A stretch of DNA of 63,810 nucleotides, from contig CALCKT010000042.1 of assembly GCA_937965785.1 (NCBI GenBank), positions 1 to 63,810 on the forward strand. Reading direction: 5' to 3'. This document shows, piece after piece, positions 10,252 to 19,743 of this stretch (position 1 is its first letter; the number at the start of each line of letters is the position of its first letter). The stretch is from an uncultured Propionibacteriaceae bacterium. Lineage in GTDB: Bacteria; Actinomycetota; Actinomycetes; Propionibacteriales; Propionibacteriaceae. The translations under genes were made by a program, and so were the position numbers. The notes beneath the pieces were generated by a model that saw only the letters and a program-made list of their open reading frames with translations, did no database searches and was not told the origin of the DNA.

Positions 10252-11537
10252 ACGTGTTCTTCCAGGATCCCTGGTGGCTCATCGCCATCAAGGTTCTCGC
10301 CCTGTTCGTGATCCTGCTGCTGTGGACGATCTTCAACGTCTGGTACGAGCGGCGCCTGGTCGGCAAGATGCAGCACCGCCTCGGCCCGATCATGCACGGT
10401 CCCTTCGGTTTGGCCCAGGCGCTCGCCGACGGCATGAAGCTGCTCGTGAAAGAGGATTTCCGGCCGCAGCACACCGACAAGTGGGTGTTCAACCTGGCAC
10501 CCATCCTCACCGGCATGGCGGCCTTCACCACCTGGACGGTGATCCCGTTCGGCGGTCAGGTGGAGATCTTCGGGGTCCCCACCCGCCTCCAGGTCACCGA
10601 CCTGCCGGTGGCGGTGCTGTTCGTGCTGGCCATCGCCTCCATCGGCATTTACGGCATCGTGCTGGCGGGGTGGGCGTCGAGTTCCACCTACGCCTTCCTG
10701 GGCGCGATGCGCAGCTCCGCGCAGATGATCTCCTACGAGATCGCGATGGGGCTGTCCATCGTCGGGGTGTTCCTGCAGGCGGGCACCATGTCCACCTACG
10801 GCATCGTCGAGGCGCAGCGCACGCCGATCATCTTCCGGCTGCCGTTCGTGGAGGGCGAGGCGAACATCGGGATGATGGGCTGGTACGCGCTGCTGCTGGC
10901 TCCTTCGTTCGTGATCTACGGCATCGCGATGGTGGGCGAGACCAACCGGGCCCCCTTCGACCTGCCCGAGTGTGAGTCCGAACTGGTCTCCGGCTATCTG
11001 ACCGAATACTCCGGTTTCCGCTACGCCATGTTCTTCCTGGCGGAGTACATCAACATGGCCACGGTCTCCGCGGTGTGCACGACCCTGTTCCTGGGCGGCT
11101 ACCTGCCCTTCTGGCCGCTCAACCTCATCGAACCCCTCAACAACGCGTGGCTCGGCCCGATCTGGTTCGTCATCAAGGTGCAGCTGCTGTTCTCCGTGTT
11201 CGTGTGGCTGCGCGGCACCCTGCCCCGGTTCCGCTACGACCAGTTCATGGACCTGGGCTGGAAGCGGCTGATCCCGATCTCCCTGCTGTGGATCGTGATG
11301 ATCGCGCTCGCGCCGCGCTACACCCTCGCGCTGGCCGTCGCGCTCGTGGCGATCCTGGTGGCCTTCGCGCCGAGGAAGAAGGAACCCGAACGGGTGCCCC
11401 CGGTGGATCCGAATGAGCCCTTCGACGCCTTCGCGGGCGGCTATCCGGTGCCGCCCAGGCCCGGGCAGGTGCTGCCCGAGCTGGCGGGGGTGATCCGGTC
11501 CGAAATCGTTGAGCCGACCGAGAACGAGGAGAAGTAA
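10248..11537 (+). CDS. nuoH: NADH-quinone oxidoreductase subunit H
   Basis: The ND1-like membrane subunit closing the quinone cavity. Visible signatures: the first amphipathic helix, then WYERRLVGKMQHRLGP, the GETNRAPFDLPECESELVSGY loop between helices, and several hydrophobic helices to about residue 375. The tail beyond residue 380 is hydrophilic, rich in proline and glutamate, and longer than in E. coli (429 residues in all), a pattern I recall from actinobacterial NuoH. It overlaps nuoG by 4 bp and shares one base with nuoI. Confidence 0.96.
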   Translation: MNVFFQDPWWLIAIKVLALFVILLLWTIFNVWYERRLVGKMQHRLGPIMHGPFGLAQALADGMKLLVKEDFRPQHTDKWVFNLAPILTGMAAFTTWTVIPFGGQVEIFGVPTRLQVTDLPVAVLFVLAIASIGIYGIVLAGWASSSTYAFLGAMRSSAQMISYEIAMGLSIVGVFLQAGTMSTYGIVEAQRTPIIFRLPFVEGEANIGMMGWYALLLAPSFVIYGIAMVGETNRAPFDLPECESELVSGYLTEYSGFRYAMFFLAEYINMATVSAVCTTLFLGGYLPFWPLNLIEPLNNAWLGPIWFVIKVQLLFSVFVWLRGTLPRFRYDQFMDLGWKRLIPISLLWIVMIALAPRYTLALAVALVAILVAFAPRKKEPERVPPVDPNEPFDAFAGGYPVPPRPGQVLPELAGVIRSEIVEPTENEEK

Positions 11538-12091
11538 TGGGAATCTTCGATCCGTGGGCCGGGTTCGGCATCACCCTCCACACCATCTTCCGCAAGACCT
11601 TCACGCAGGGCTACCCGCAGAAGGGCAAGGAGAAGGTGACGTTGCCGCGCTTCCACGGCCGGCATCAGCTCAACCGCTGGCCCGACGGCCTGGAGAAGTG
11701 CGTCGGCTGCGAGTTGTGCGCCTGGGCCTGCCCCGCCGACGCCATCTACGTCGAGGGCGCCGACAACACCGACGAGCAGCGGTTCTCGCCGGGGGAGCGG
11801 TTCGGGCACGTCTACCAGATCAACTACCTGCGCTGCATCTTCTGCGGGATGTGCATCGAGGCCTGCCCCACGCGCGCCCTGACCATGACCAACGAGTTCA
11901 AGCTCGCCGACAAGACCCGCGGGAAACTGATCTACGAGAAGCAGGACCTCCTGGCGCCTCTGGTGGCGGGCATGGAGCAGCCCCCGCATCCGCGTCGCCT
12001 CGGCGACAACGAGAAGGCCTACTTCCTGGGGCTGCCGCCCACCGGCCAGCCCGACACCCGAACGGCACCCGAGCAAGGAGTGGTGAAATGA
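11537..12091 (+). CDS. nuoI: NADH-quinone oxidoreductase subunit I
   Basis: An 8Fe ferredoxin-like subunit carrying clusters N6a and N6b, which bridge NuoG to NuoB. Two complete CxxCxxCxxxCP motifs are seen: C55/C58/C61/C65 and C100/C103/C106/C110. 184 residues, with a short N-terminal amphipathic helix. It shares a base with the nuoH stop (TAATG) and overlaps nuoJ by 4 bp. Confidence 0.97.
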   Translation: MGIFDPWAGFGITLHTIFRKTFTQGYPQKGKEKVTLPRFHGRHQLNRWPDGLEKCVGCELCAWACPADAIYVEGADNTDEQRFSPGERFGHVYQINYLRCIFCGMCIEACPTRALTMTNEFKLADKTRGKLIYEKQDLLAPLVAGMEQPPHPRRLGDNEKAYFLGLPPTGQPDTRTAPEQGVVK

Positions 12092-12906
12092 TTCCCCTTC
12101 CCCCGCTGACGGGTGAGGTCGTCGCCTTCGTGGTGTGCGCGCCGATCATGGTGCTGCTCGCCATCGGCATCGTCGTCGCCCGCAAACCCGTTCACTCGGC
12201 CCTCTGCATGGCCGGGGTGATGGTGGGGCTCGCGGTCCTCTACGCCGCCCAGGACGCCCCGTTCCTGTTCGTGGTGCAGATCATCGTCTACACGGGCGCC
12301 ATCCTGATGCTGTTCCTGTTCGTTGTGATGCTGATCGGCGTCGACAGCCGCGACTCCGTGGTGGAGACCCTCAGGGGCCAGCGGGTGGCGGGCATCCTGG
12401 CGGTGCTCGGCCTGGCGGGTCTGCTGGTGTTCGCCGTCGGGCAGGCGGCCTTCGTCGGCGGCCCGGTGGGGCTGACGCAGGCCAACGAGGTCCAGGGTGG
12501 CAACACCCAGGGCGTGGCCGCCCTGCTGTTCTCCCGCTACGTCGTGCTGCTGGAGGCCACCTCGGCGCTGCTGATCACCGCGGCGGTGGGCGCCATGGTG
12601 CTGGCCCACGGCGACCGGCTCCGCGAGCCGAGGCGCCAGGCCGAGCACATGGAGGCCCGTGTCGAACGCTACGCGGTCGGTGGCGTGCACCCGGGTCCGG
12701 ACCCGAACTCCGGCGTCTACGCCCGTTCCAACGCCATTCATGCGCCCGCGCTGCTTCCCGACGGCACCGTTGCCGAGAAGTCGGTGAGCCGCACCCTGAC
12801 CACCCGTGGCGCGGTGGTGGCGGTCGACGACCTGCGCAACCCGACGACAACCACCTTCGGTGAGATCAAGAAGGTTGCCGCTGAACTGGAAGGAGAGGCC
12901 AAGTGA
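12088..12906 (+). CDS. nuoJ: NADH-quinone oxidoreductase subunit J
   Basis: The ND6-like membrane subunit. Five hydrophobic helices occupy roughly residues 8-170, including the AILMLFLFVVMLIG pi-bulge helix of this family. About 100 residues of hydrophilic tail follow, making it 272 residues against about 185 in E. coli; the tail has no motif I recognise. The ATG at 12088 overlaps the nuoI stop (ATGA); the frame is open upstream inside nuoI and that part is not used. It overlaps nuoK by 4 bp. Confidence 0.94.
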   Translation: MIPLPPLTGEVVAFVVCAPIMVLLAIGIVVARKPVHSALCMAGVMVGLAVLYAAQDAPFLFVVQIIVYTGAILMLFLFVVMLIGVDSRDSVVETLRGQRVAGILAVLGLAGLLVFAVGQAAFVGGPVGLTQANEVQGGNTQGVAALLFSRYVVLLEATSALLITAAVGAMVLAHGDRLREPRRQAEHMEARVERYAVGGVHPGPDPNSGVYARSNAIHAPALLPDGTVAEKSVSRTLTTRGAVVAVDDLRNPTTTTFGEIKKVAAELEGEAK

Positions 12907-13202
12907 GCACCGAAGCCTACCTGGTGCTGGCGGCGCTGCTGTTCGCCGTCGGCGCACTCGGATTCCTGCTGCGTCGCAACGCGCTCATCGCCTTCATGAG
13001 CGTGGAGTTGATGCTCAACGCCGCGAACCTGGTGTTCGTGACCTTCGCCCGCCAGCACGGCGGACTCGACGGTCAGGTGGCGTCCTTCTTCGTCATGGTG
13101 GTGGCCGCCGCCGAGGTCGTGGTCGGCCTGGCCATCATCGTCGCCGTCTACCGCGCCCGTCGCTCGGCCTCCGTCGACGACGCGAACCTGCTGAAGTTCT
13201 GA
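12903..13202 (+). CDS. nuoK: NADH-quinone oxidoreductase subunit K
   Basis: A small ND4L-like membrane subunit with three helices. It has the conserved membrane glutamate in FMSVELMLNAANLVF (about residue 36) and a second one in the AAAEVVVGLAI helix, both part of the proton path. 99 residues, GTG start overlapping nuoJ by 4 bp. Confidence 0.96.
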   Translation: MSTEAYLVLAALLFAVGALGFLLRRNALIAFMSVELMLNAANLVFVTFARQHGGLDGQVASFFVMVVAAAEVVVGLAIIVAVYRARRSASVDDANLLKF

Positions 13203-13212
13203 GGAGGCTGCC

Positions 13213-15120
13213 GTGCTGTTGTTGGAAACCATGGCGACGGTACCCGCAACGGGGCTGTTCAGCCTCGCCTGGCTCCTGATCGCGATTCCCCTGGCCGGGG
13301 CGGCGCTGCTGCTGGTCCTCGGGCGTTTGTCCGACTCGTGGGGGCACTGGCTGGCGACCGCCTGCTGCCTGGCATCGTTCACCATCGGGGTGCTGCTGTT
13401 CAGCTCGATGCTGGGCGCCGACGAGGGGCAGCGGGCCGTCACCGTTCACCTCTACGACTGGATCAGCACCGGATCCTGGAACCTCAGCTTCGGGATGCTG
13501 ATCGATCAGCTGTCGATCCTGTTCGTGCTGCTCATCACCGGCGTCGGGTCGCTGATCCACATCTACTCGATCGGCTACATGGCCCACGACGAGCGGCGCC
13601 GCAGGTTCTTCGCCTACCTGAACCTTTTCATCGCGGCGATGCTCACGCTGGTGCTGGCCGACAGCTACCTGGTGCTGTTCCTCGGCTGGGAGGGCGTCGG
13701 TCTGGCCTCCTACCTGCTGATCTCCTTCTGGCAGCACAAACCCTCCGCGGCCGCCGCGGGCCGCAAGGCGTTCGTCGTCAACCGCGTCGGCGACCTGGGA
13801 ATGTCGATGGCCATCTTCACGATGCTGTCGCTGTTCGGCAGCACCGCCTTCTCCCAGGTCAACGCGGGCATGCCGCGGGCCGGCCTCGCCACCGCCACGC
13901 TGCTCGGTTTCCTGCTGCTGCTCGCGGCGTGCGGTAAATCGGCGCAGGTGCCGTTGCAGTCGTGGCTGCTCGACGCCATGGAGGGCCCCACCCCGGTCTC
14001 CGCCCTGATCCACGCCGCGACCATGGTCACCGCGGGCGTCTACCTGGTGGTGCGCAGCCATGCGATCTACGAGATCAGCGAGGCCGCCACCCTGGCGGTC
14101 GCGATCGTGGGTGTCGTGACGCTGCTGGCGGGCGCCTGGATCGGTACCGCCAAGGACGACATCAAGAAGGTCCTGGCCGGTTCCACCATGTCGCAGATCG
14201 GCTACATGATGCTGGCCGCGGGCCTCGGGCCGGTGGGCGCGGCCTTCGCGATCTTCCACCTGCTCACCCACGGTTTCTTCAAGGCGAACATGTTCCTCGG
14301 TGCCGGGTCCGTGATGCACGGCATGAACGACGACGTGAACATGCGCAACTTCGGGGCCCTGGCCAGGGCGATGCGGTGGACCTTCCTGACCTTCGCCATG
14401 GGGTATCTGGCCATCATCGGGTTCCCGTTCACCGCCGGCTTCTACTCCAAGGATCACATCATTGAGGCCGCTTTCGAACGCAACATCATCCTGGGTGTCC
14501 TGGCGCTCATCGGCGCGGGCATCACCGCGTACTACATGACGCGCCTGATGATGATGACCTTCCTGGGGCGCCGCCGCTGGGAGGAGGACGTGCACCCGCA
14601 CGAATCCCCGGCCGTGATGACCGTCCCGCTGGTGATCCTGGCCATCGCCTCGCTGGGCGCCGGCCTGCTGATGAACAACTGGATCCAGGGGTGGCTGGCC
14701 CCGGCCACCGGGGCGCATCCCCACGAGACCAGCCTGCTGGCCTTCAGCTGGATCGGTGTGATCACGCTGGTCGTCGTGGCGGCGGGCGTCGCGCTCGGCT
14801 GGTGGCTGCACAGCGGTCTCATCCCGAAACAGGCACCGAGGACCCGCAACCCGCTGGTGCTGATCGGTCGCAACGACCTCTACGGGGATGCCGTGAACAC
14901 CTACGCGGTGATCTGGCCCGTGGCCGGGATCTCCACCGCCCTGAGCCTCGCGGACCAGGGTGTGGTCGACGGTCTCGTCCGGGGTTCCGGGTACGGAACG
15001 AGAGGCCTGGCGGGCCTGTTGCGGAAGGCACAGAACGGCTATTCCCGCACCTACGGTCTGACGCTGGTGATCGGCGTCGTGATCCTCGGGGCCATCGTGG
15101 TTTTCGGGCAGCTGGTCTGA
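13213..15120 (+). CDS. nuoL: NADH-quinone oxidoreductase subunit L
   Basis: The distal antiporter-like proton pump (ND5). Signatures include GWEGVGLASYLLI, the lysine/histidine-rich VPLQSWLLDAMEGPTPVSALIHAATMV region split across two helices, and the lateral helix at the C-terminus. 635 residues, full length. GAGGAGG at 13201-13207 sets the GTG at 13213 as start; an ATG at 13231 is an alternative. There is a 10-bp gap after nuoK, the first non-overlapping junction since nuoB. Confidence 0.96.
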   Translation: MLLLETMATVPATGLFSLAWLLIAIPLAGAALLLVLGRLSDSWGHWLATACCLASFTIGVLLFSSMLGADEGQRAVTVHLYDWISTGSWNLSFGMLIDQLSILFVLLITGVGSLIHIYSIGYMAHDERRRRFFAYLNLFIAAMLTLVLADSYLVLFLGWEGVGLASYLLISFWQHKPSAAAAGRKAFVVNRVGDLGMSMAIFTMLSLFGSTAFSQVNAGMPRAGLATATLLGFLLLLAACGKSAQVPLQSWLLDAMEGPTPVSALIHAATMVTAGVYLVVRSHAIYEISEAATLAVAIVGVVTLLAGAWIGTAKDDIKKVLAGSTMSQIGYMMLAAGLGPVGAAFAIFHLLTHGFFKANMFLGAGSVMHGMNDDVNMRNFGALARAMRWTFLTFAMGYLAIIGFPFTAGFYSKDHIIEAAFERNIILGVLALIGAGITAYYMTRLMMMTFLGRRRWEEDVHPHESPAVMTVPLVILAIASLGAGLLMNNWIQGWLAPATGAHPHETSLLAFSWIGVITLVVVAAGVALGWWLHSGLIPKQAPRTRNPLVLIGRNDLYGDAVNTYAVIWPVAGISTALSLADQGVVDGLVRGSGYGTRGLAGLLRKAQNGYSRTYGLTLVIGVVILGAIVVFGQLV

Positions 15121-15136
15121 GGAAGGAAGAACTCAC

Positions 15137-16654
15137 GTGATCAACGACTCGATTCCCCTCCTGAGCATTCTCGCGCTGCTGCCGCTGCTCGGCGCCCTGG
15201 TCCTGACGTGCGTGCGCGGCGCCGCCGCCCGCGCCGTCGGCCTGTGTTTCGCCTTCGCGACCACCGGTCTCGGCGTGGTCGCCTTCGTCCTGGGGCTCGG
15301 CAACCAGCTGTCGGAGACGCTGCCGTGGATCCGGATGATCGGCGCCTCCTACGCCCTGGAACTGGACCCCATGAGCGCCATCATGGTGCTGCTGACCGTC
15401 ATCCTCACCCCGCTGGTGCTGATCGCGGAGTGGCACGTCGGAGAAGCGGAGGGGGCCCGCTGGTCGACGCGGACCTTCTTCGCCCTCGCCCTGGCGCTGG
15501 AAGGGCTCTCCCTCCTGGTGTTCCTGGCCAGCGACGTGCTGCTGTTCTACGTGATGTTCGAGGCCACGCTGATCCCGATGTACTTCATGATCTCGGGTTT
15601 CGGCGGGCCGGAACGGGCCGCGGCGGCCGTGAAATTCCTGCTGTTCTCGCTGGCCGGTGGTCTGGTGATGCTGGTTGGTGTCGCCGGGCTGTACGCGGTC
15701 TCCGCGGGGGCGGGGGAGCCCAGCTTCCTGATCCGCGACCTGATGGCCCTCGACCTGGGTGGTGACCTCGGCCACTGGTTGTTCGCGGCGTTCTTCTTCG
15801 CGTTCGCGGTGAAGGCGCCCATGGCGGGCCTGCACACCTGGCTGCCGGACACCGCCGAGCAGGCCACCACGGGGTCGTCGACGATGCTGGTCGGCATCCT
15901 CGACAAGATCGGCACCTTCGGGATGATCAAGATCTGCCTGACAATCTTCCCCGAGGCCTCGCACTGGGCCACGCCCTTCATCCTGGTCTGGGCGGTGGTC
16001 TCGATGTTCTACGGCGCCCTCATGGCGCTCGGCAGCCCCGACCTGCTGCGGTTCGTGTCCTACACCTCCGTCAGCCACTTCGGTTTCATGGTGTTCGGGG
16101 TGTTCGCGCTGACCACGCAGTCGCTGAGCGGGTCGATCTTCTACATGCTGAACCACGGCTTCTCCACTGCGGCGCTGTTCCTGGTCGTCGGTTTCCTCGT
16201 GAAACGCCGCGGCACCGCCGCCATCGAGGCCTACGGGGGGGTGCAGAAAACCGCTCCGGTGCTGGCCGGTTTCCTGCTGATGTCGGGTCTTTCGGTGCTC
16301 GCCCTGCCCGGTATGTCCAGCTTCGTCTCGGAGTTCCTGGTGCTGGCCGGTTCCTGGCAGCGCCACCCGGTGCACGCCGCGGTGCTCACCCTCGGAATGG
16401 TGCTGGCCGCGGCCTACGTGCTCACCGTCTACAAGAGAACCATGACCGGTTCCGTACCCGACGAGGTGCGCAAACGCGTCGCCAAGGACCTGAACCTGCG
16501 TGAACGCCTCGCGGTGGCGCCGCTGCTGGTGCTGCTGATCTTCTTCGGTTTCTTCCCGAAGCCGCTGCTCCAGGTGGCCGATGACGCGGCACGGCACGTG
16601 ATGCAGACCGCCGGTGAGACCGATCCCGCCCCCACGATCCAGGGAGAGAACTGA
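15137..16654 (+). CDS. nuoM: NADH-quinone oxidoreductase subunit M
   Basis: Second antiporter-like subunit (ND4). About fourteen hydrophobic helices; the conserved glutamate lies in YVMFEATLIPMYF and the lysine in FAVKAPMAGLHTWLPDTAEQA. 505 residues. GTG start 16 bp after nuoL behind ggaaggaag. Its stop shares one base with the nuoN ATG. Confidence 0.96.
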   Translation: MINDSIPLLSILALLPLLGALVLTCVRGAAARAVGLCFAFATTGLGVVAFVLGLGNQLSETLPWIRMIGASYALELDPMSAIMVLLTVILTPLVLIAEWHVGEAEGARWSTRTFFALALALEGLSLLVFLASDVLLFYVMFEATLIPMYFMISGFGGPERAAAAVKFLLFSLAGGLVMLVGVAGLYAVSAGAGEPSFLIRDLMALDLGGDLGHWLFAAFFFAFAVKAPMAGLHTWLPDTAEQATTGSSTMLVGILDKIGTFGMIKICLTIFPEASHWATPFILVWAVVSMFYGALMALGSPDLLRFVSYTSVSHFGFMVFGVFALTTQSLSGSIFYMLNHGFSTAALFLVVGFLVKRRGTAAIEAYGGVQKTAPVLAGFLLMSGLSVLALPGMSSFVSEFLVLAGSWQRHPVHAAVLTLGMVLAAAYVLTVYKRTMTGSVPDEVRKRVAKDLNLRERLAVAPLLVLLIFFGFFPKPLLQVADDAARHVMQTAGETDPAPTIQGEN

Positions 16655-18225
16655 TGAGCCCGCTTGAGATCACTGTTCCGGTCATGGATTGGATGCTCGA
16701 GGCGCCCCTGATCGTGCTGCTGGTCGGCGCCACCCTGGGGGTGCTCGTCGAGGCCGTGGTTCCCCGCGATTACCGCTACCCCGTGCAGGCGGGGCTGGCG
16801 ATGCTCACGGTCATCACGGCCATGGGGTTCACCGTCCACAACTGGGTGGTCGGGGACTTCAAGGTCGTCGCGCCCGGGAACATCGCCGCGGACGGGCCGA
16901 CGTACTTCTTCTGGACGCTGCTGTTGCTGGTCGGTCTGGGCGGGGTGGCGTTGTTCGCCGAACGCGTCGTGGCGGGAGGGGTGTCGGCCTTCGCCGCATC
17001 CGCCGCCACCGTGCCGGGTTCACCGATGGAGCGGGAGGCCGAACGCCAGAACCGCGAGCACACCGAGATTTTCCCGCTGATCCTGTTCGCGCTGTTCGGG
17101 ATGCTGCTGTTCGCGGCCGCCGACGACCTCTTGACGCTGTTCGTCGCACTCGAGATCTTCTCCCTGCCGCTGTACCTGCTCTCCGGGATGGCGCGGCGCC
17201 GCCGCTGGCTCAGCCAGGAGGCCGCGCTGAAATACTTCCTGCTCGGTGCGTTCAGTTCTGCGTTCTTCCTGTTCGGTGTGGCGCTGCTGTACGGCTACGC
17301 GGGTACCTTCGCCTACGCCGGTGTGGCGCAGGCCATCGTCACCGACGAGTCGCCGCGGGTGCTGCTGCTGGCGGGTCTGGTGATGCTGGCCGTCGGGCTG
17401 CTTTTCAAGGTGGGTGCGGTTCCGTTCCACACCTGGACACCGGATGTCTACACCGGTGCCCCGACCCCCGTCACCGGGTTCATGGCGATCGCCACCAAGA
17501 CGGCGGCCGTGGCCGCGCTGCTCCGGGTGTTCTACGTGGCCCTGGGCGGGGCGCGTTGGGACTGGCAGCCGATCATCGCCATCGTGGCGGTCGTGACCAT
17601 GGTGGTCGGTGCGGTGGTGGGCCTGGTTCAGCAGGACATCAAACGCCTGCTGGCCTACTCGTCGATCGCCCACGCCGGGTTCATCCTGGCTGGTTTCGTC
17701 GCCGCGGTCGGTGCCACGGCCGAGGGTGGTGTCTCGTCGGTCGGGTCCATCTCCTTCTACCTGCTGGCCTACGGGTTCGCGACCCTCGGTGGGTTCGGGA
17801 TCATCACGATGGTTCGGCGGGCCGGGGGAGAGGCGAACGGGATCGCCGCCTGGCAGGGTCTGGGACGGACCAGCCCGTTCGTCGCCGGGGTCATGACCCT
17901 GTTCCTGCTCAGCTTCGCCGGTATCCCGCTGACCGCGGGTTTCGTCGGCAAACTGGTGGTTTTCGCCGCTGCCTGGCAGGGCGGGTATGGCTGGCTGGTT
18001 CTGGTCGCGGTGATCGCAAGCCTCGTGGCCGCCTTCTTCTACCTGAAGGTCGTGGTGGCGATGTGGTTCAAGGAACCCGAACGCGGCGAACAGGGCAGGG
18101 TGGCCGGGGCCTCCGGCTGGACTTGGATCGTTGTCGCCGTGTCCGCTGTGGCGACGGTCATCCTTGGTCTGGTTCCGGGTAGCATTCTTGATCTGGCGGC
18201 CGGAGCCGCCCAGTTCATCCGCTGA
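16654..18225 (+). CDS. nuoN: NADH-quinone oxidoreductase subunit N
   Basis: Third antiporter-like subunit (ND2), last of the 14 nuo genes. Visible signatures are the acidic FVALEIFSLPLYLL helix and LLFKVGAVPFHTWTPDVYTGAPTPVTGFM. 523 residues. An internal hydrophilic loop at about residues 115-130 is enriched in Glu/Arg. It ends 14 bp before the polyprenyl synthase gene, which is probably cotranscribed. Confidence 0.96.
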   Translation: MSPLEITVPVMDWMLEAPLIVLLVGATLGVLVEAVVPRDYRYPVQAGLAMLTVITAMGFTVHNWVVGDFKVVAPGNIAADGPTYFFWTLLLLVGLGGVALFAERVVAGGVSAFAASAATVPGSPMEREAERQNREHTEIFPLILFALFGMLLFAAADDLLTLFVALEIFSLPLYLLSGMARRRRWLSQEAALKYFLLGAFSSAFFLFGVALLYGYAGTFAYAGVAQAIVTDESPRVLLLAGLVMLAVGLLFKVGAVPFHTWTPDVYTGAPTPVTGFMAIATKTAAVAALLRVFYVALGGARWDWQPIIAIVAVVTMVVGAVVGLVQQDIKRLLAYSSIAHAGFILAGFVAAVGATAEGGVSSVGSISFYLLAYGFATLGGFGIITMVRRAGGEANGIAAWQGLGRTSPFVAGVMTLFLLSFAGIPLTAGFVGKLVVFAAAWQGGYGWLVLVAVIASLVAAFFYLKVVVAMWFKEPERGEQGRVAGASGWTWIVVAVSAVATVILGLVPGSILDLAAGAAQFIR

Positions 18226-18239
18226 CCCCTGGAGCTATC

Positions 18240-19190
18240 TTGACCCTCGACATCGAAGCCCTAACGGTCCGCTTCGAGGAGCAGCTGCGGCAGGTTGCCG
18301 TGGCCGATTCCCCGTTCGTCACAGAGGCCGCCAGTCACCTGATAGCAGCCGGGGGAAAACGTTTCCGACCCCACTTGGTGTATCTCGCATCGGAGTTCGG
18401 TGGCGAGGTGGACGAGGAAAGGCTGCTGAAGGCCGCTCTCGTGATGGAGCTGACCCACGTCGCGAGCCTCTACCACGACGACGTCATGGACGAGGCCGAG
18501 ATGCGCCGTTCCGCGCAGTCCGCGAACTCCCGGTGGGGGAACTCCATCGCGATCCTGGTCGGCGACTACCTGTTCGCGAAGGCGTCGATCCTGGTTGCGG
18601 ATCTCGGCACCGACTACGTGCGGCTCCAGGCCGAAACCTTCACCCGGCTGGTGCAGGGGCAGATCGCGGAGACCCGGGGCCCGGGGACGGGGGATGCGCC
18701 GCTGGAGCACTACCTGCAGGTGATCGCCGACAAGACGGGCTCCCTGATAGCCGCGTCCGCGCTGTTCGGGGCGATGATCGCAGGGGCGCCGCAGGAAATC
18801 CGGGATGCCCTGGCCGCCTACGGCGAGGAGATCGGGTTGGTGTTCCAGCTGAGCGACGACATCATCGACATCACCAGCGACGTCACCGGCAAAACCCCGG
18901 GCACGGATCTGCGCGAGGGGGTGCCGACGCTGCCGACGCTGCTGCTGGAGGCCTCCCGTGACCCGGCGGACCAGCCCCTGAAGGACCTGCTCGCCGGGGA
19001 TCTGAGCGATGACGCGGCCCTCGCGGAGGCGTTGGCGATGCTGCGCGACCATCCCGTCATCGAGAAGGCGCGGGCCGAGGTTTGCCGTCACGCCGACCTG
19101 GCGAGGCAACACCTGGCGCCGCTTCCCGACGGGGAAGCGAAACAGCTGCTGCTCCAGGTCTGCGATGACCTGGTGAAACGTTCCGCCTGA
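18240..19190 (+). CDS. trans-polyprenyl diphosphate synthase
   Basis: It chain-elongates isopentenyl diphosphate to the long prenyl diphosphate that becomes the menaquinone tail. The first aspartate motif is D80-D81-x-x-D84 (HDDVMDE) and the second D206-D207-x-x-D210 (SDDIIDI). The GGKRFRPHLV substrate-binding segment lies at residues 38-47. 316 residues, a single-subunit enzyme; product length cannot be read off safely. The start is a TTG at 18240, with ctggag just upstream; no ATG/GTG in frame fits better. In actinobacteria such a gene (grcC-type) commonly follows nuoN. Confidence 0.92.
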   Translation: MTLDIEALTVRFEEQLRQVAVADSPFVTEAASHLIAAGGKRFRPHLVYLASEFGGEVDEERLLKAALVMELTHVASLYHDDVMDEAEMRRSAQSANSRWGNSIAILVGDYLFAKASILVADLGTDYVRLQAETFTRLVQGQIAETRGPGTGDAPLEHYLQVIADKTGSLIAASALFGAMIAGAPQEIRDALAAYGEEIGLVFQLSDDIIDITSDVTGKTPGTDLREGVPTLPTLLLEASRDPADQPLKDLLAGDLSDDAALAEALAMLRDHPVIEKARAEVCRHADLARQHLAPLPDGEAKQLLLQVCDDLVKRSA

Positions 19191-19211
19191 TCCCGTCCGC
19201 GGGAAATCAGG
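19186..19211 (+). terminator. possible hairpin after the polyprenyl synthase gene
   Basis: The stem cctgat/atcagg is continued by cccg/cggg with a two-base bulge, overlapping the stop codon. There is no U-run. This is weak evidence for the end of the nuo transcript. Confidence 0.3.
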
Positions 19212-19743
19212 TTCGGCCCCGGCCGGTCGGAGGCGTGACAACGCCGTGGGTCGGACCTGCCGGGAATGGTGCGGGCTTGCAGTCCACGATCATCCCGGCT
19301 CGGAGCCAGGGCCGGCGGCACCATCCCTGCGACGGTTGTGCGCGTGCCCGGGTTCGGGAGAACCGTCCGGGCTGCGTCCTCGACGGCGTGGTGTCCTCGC
19401 GGTATGACTCCTCATCGTTTCGGCAACCTCGACAAAGCAATTTCTGAGGGTTGCCTAAGTCGGTTGTGGCGAGTTCTCGGGATGCCCACCGGGTCCTGGA
19501 TGGCGAACGGCCGGAGCCCTGTGTTTCAAGCTGCTGTTTTCCGGGCCGTGACGCATCCGGGGACCCCTCACTTCGGACCAGTTGCCGAAAGGACTCATGT
19601 GTGACGAAAGCCAAGGTCTCTCCCTGCCCGGGGCTGCCCTGATAGTGTGAATCTCGGCAAGTTTGTGTTAACGTTCGTCAGCCCCCGAGTGGTCAGCCGA
19701 TCGGAGGACAAGAAGTACAAATATGATTTGGGAGGGAAGCTAC
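19191..19743. other. gene-poor gap before the surface-protein gene
   Basis: About 550 bp without a convincing gene. Short open frames on both strands here show no family resemblance or ribosome-binding sites. The last 80 bp must hold the promoter of the surface-protein gene; I cannot point to a firm -35/-10 pair. Confidence 0.5.

Noticed and set aside
19191..19743. short frames in both strands as small genes
   Set aside because: No ribosome-binding site, coding bias or similarity supports any of them.
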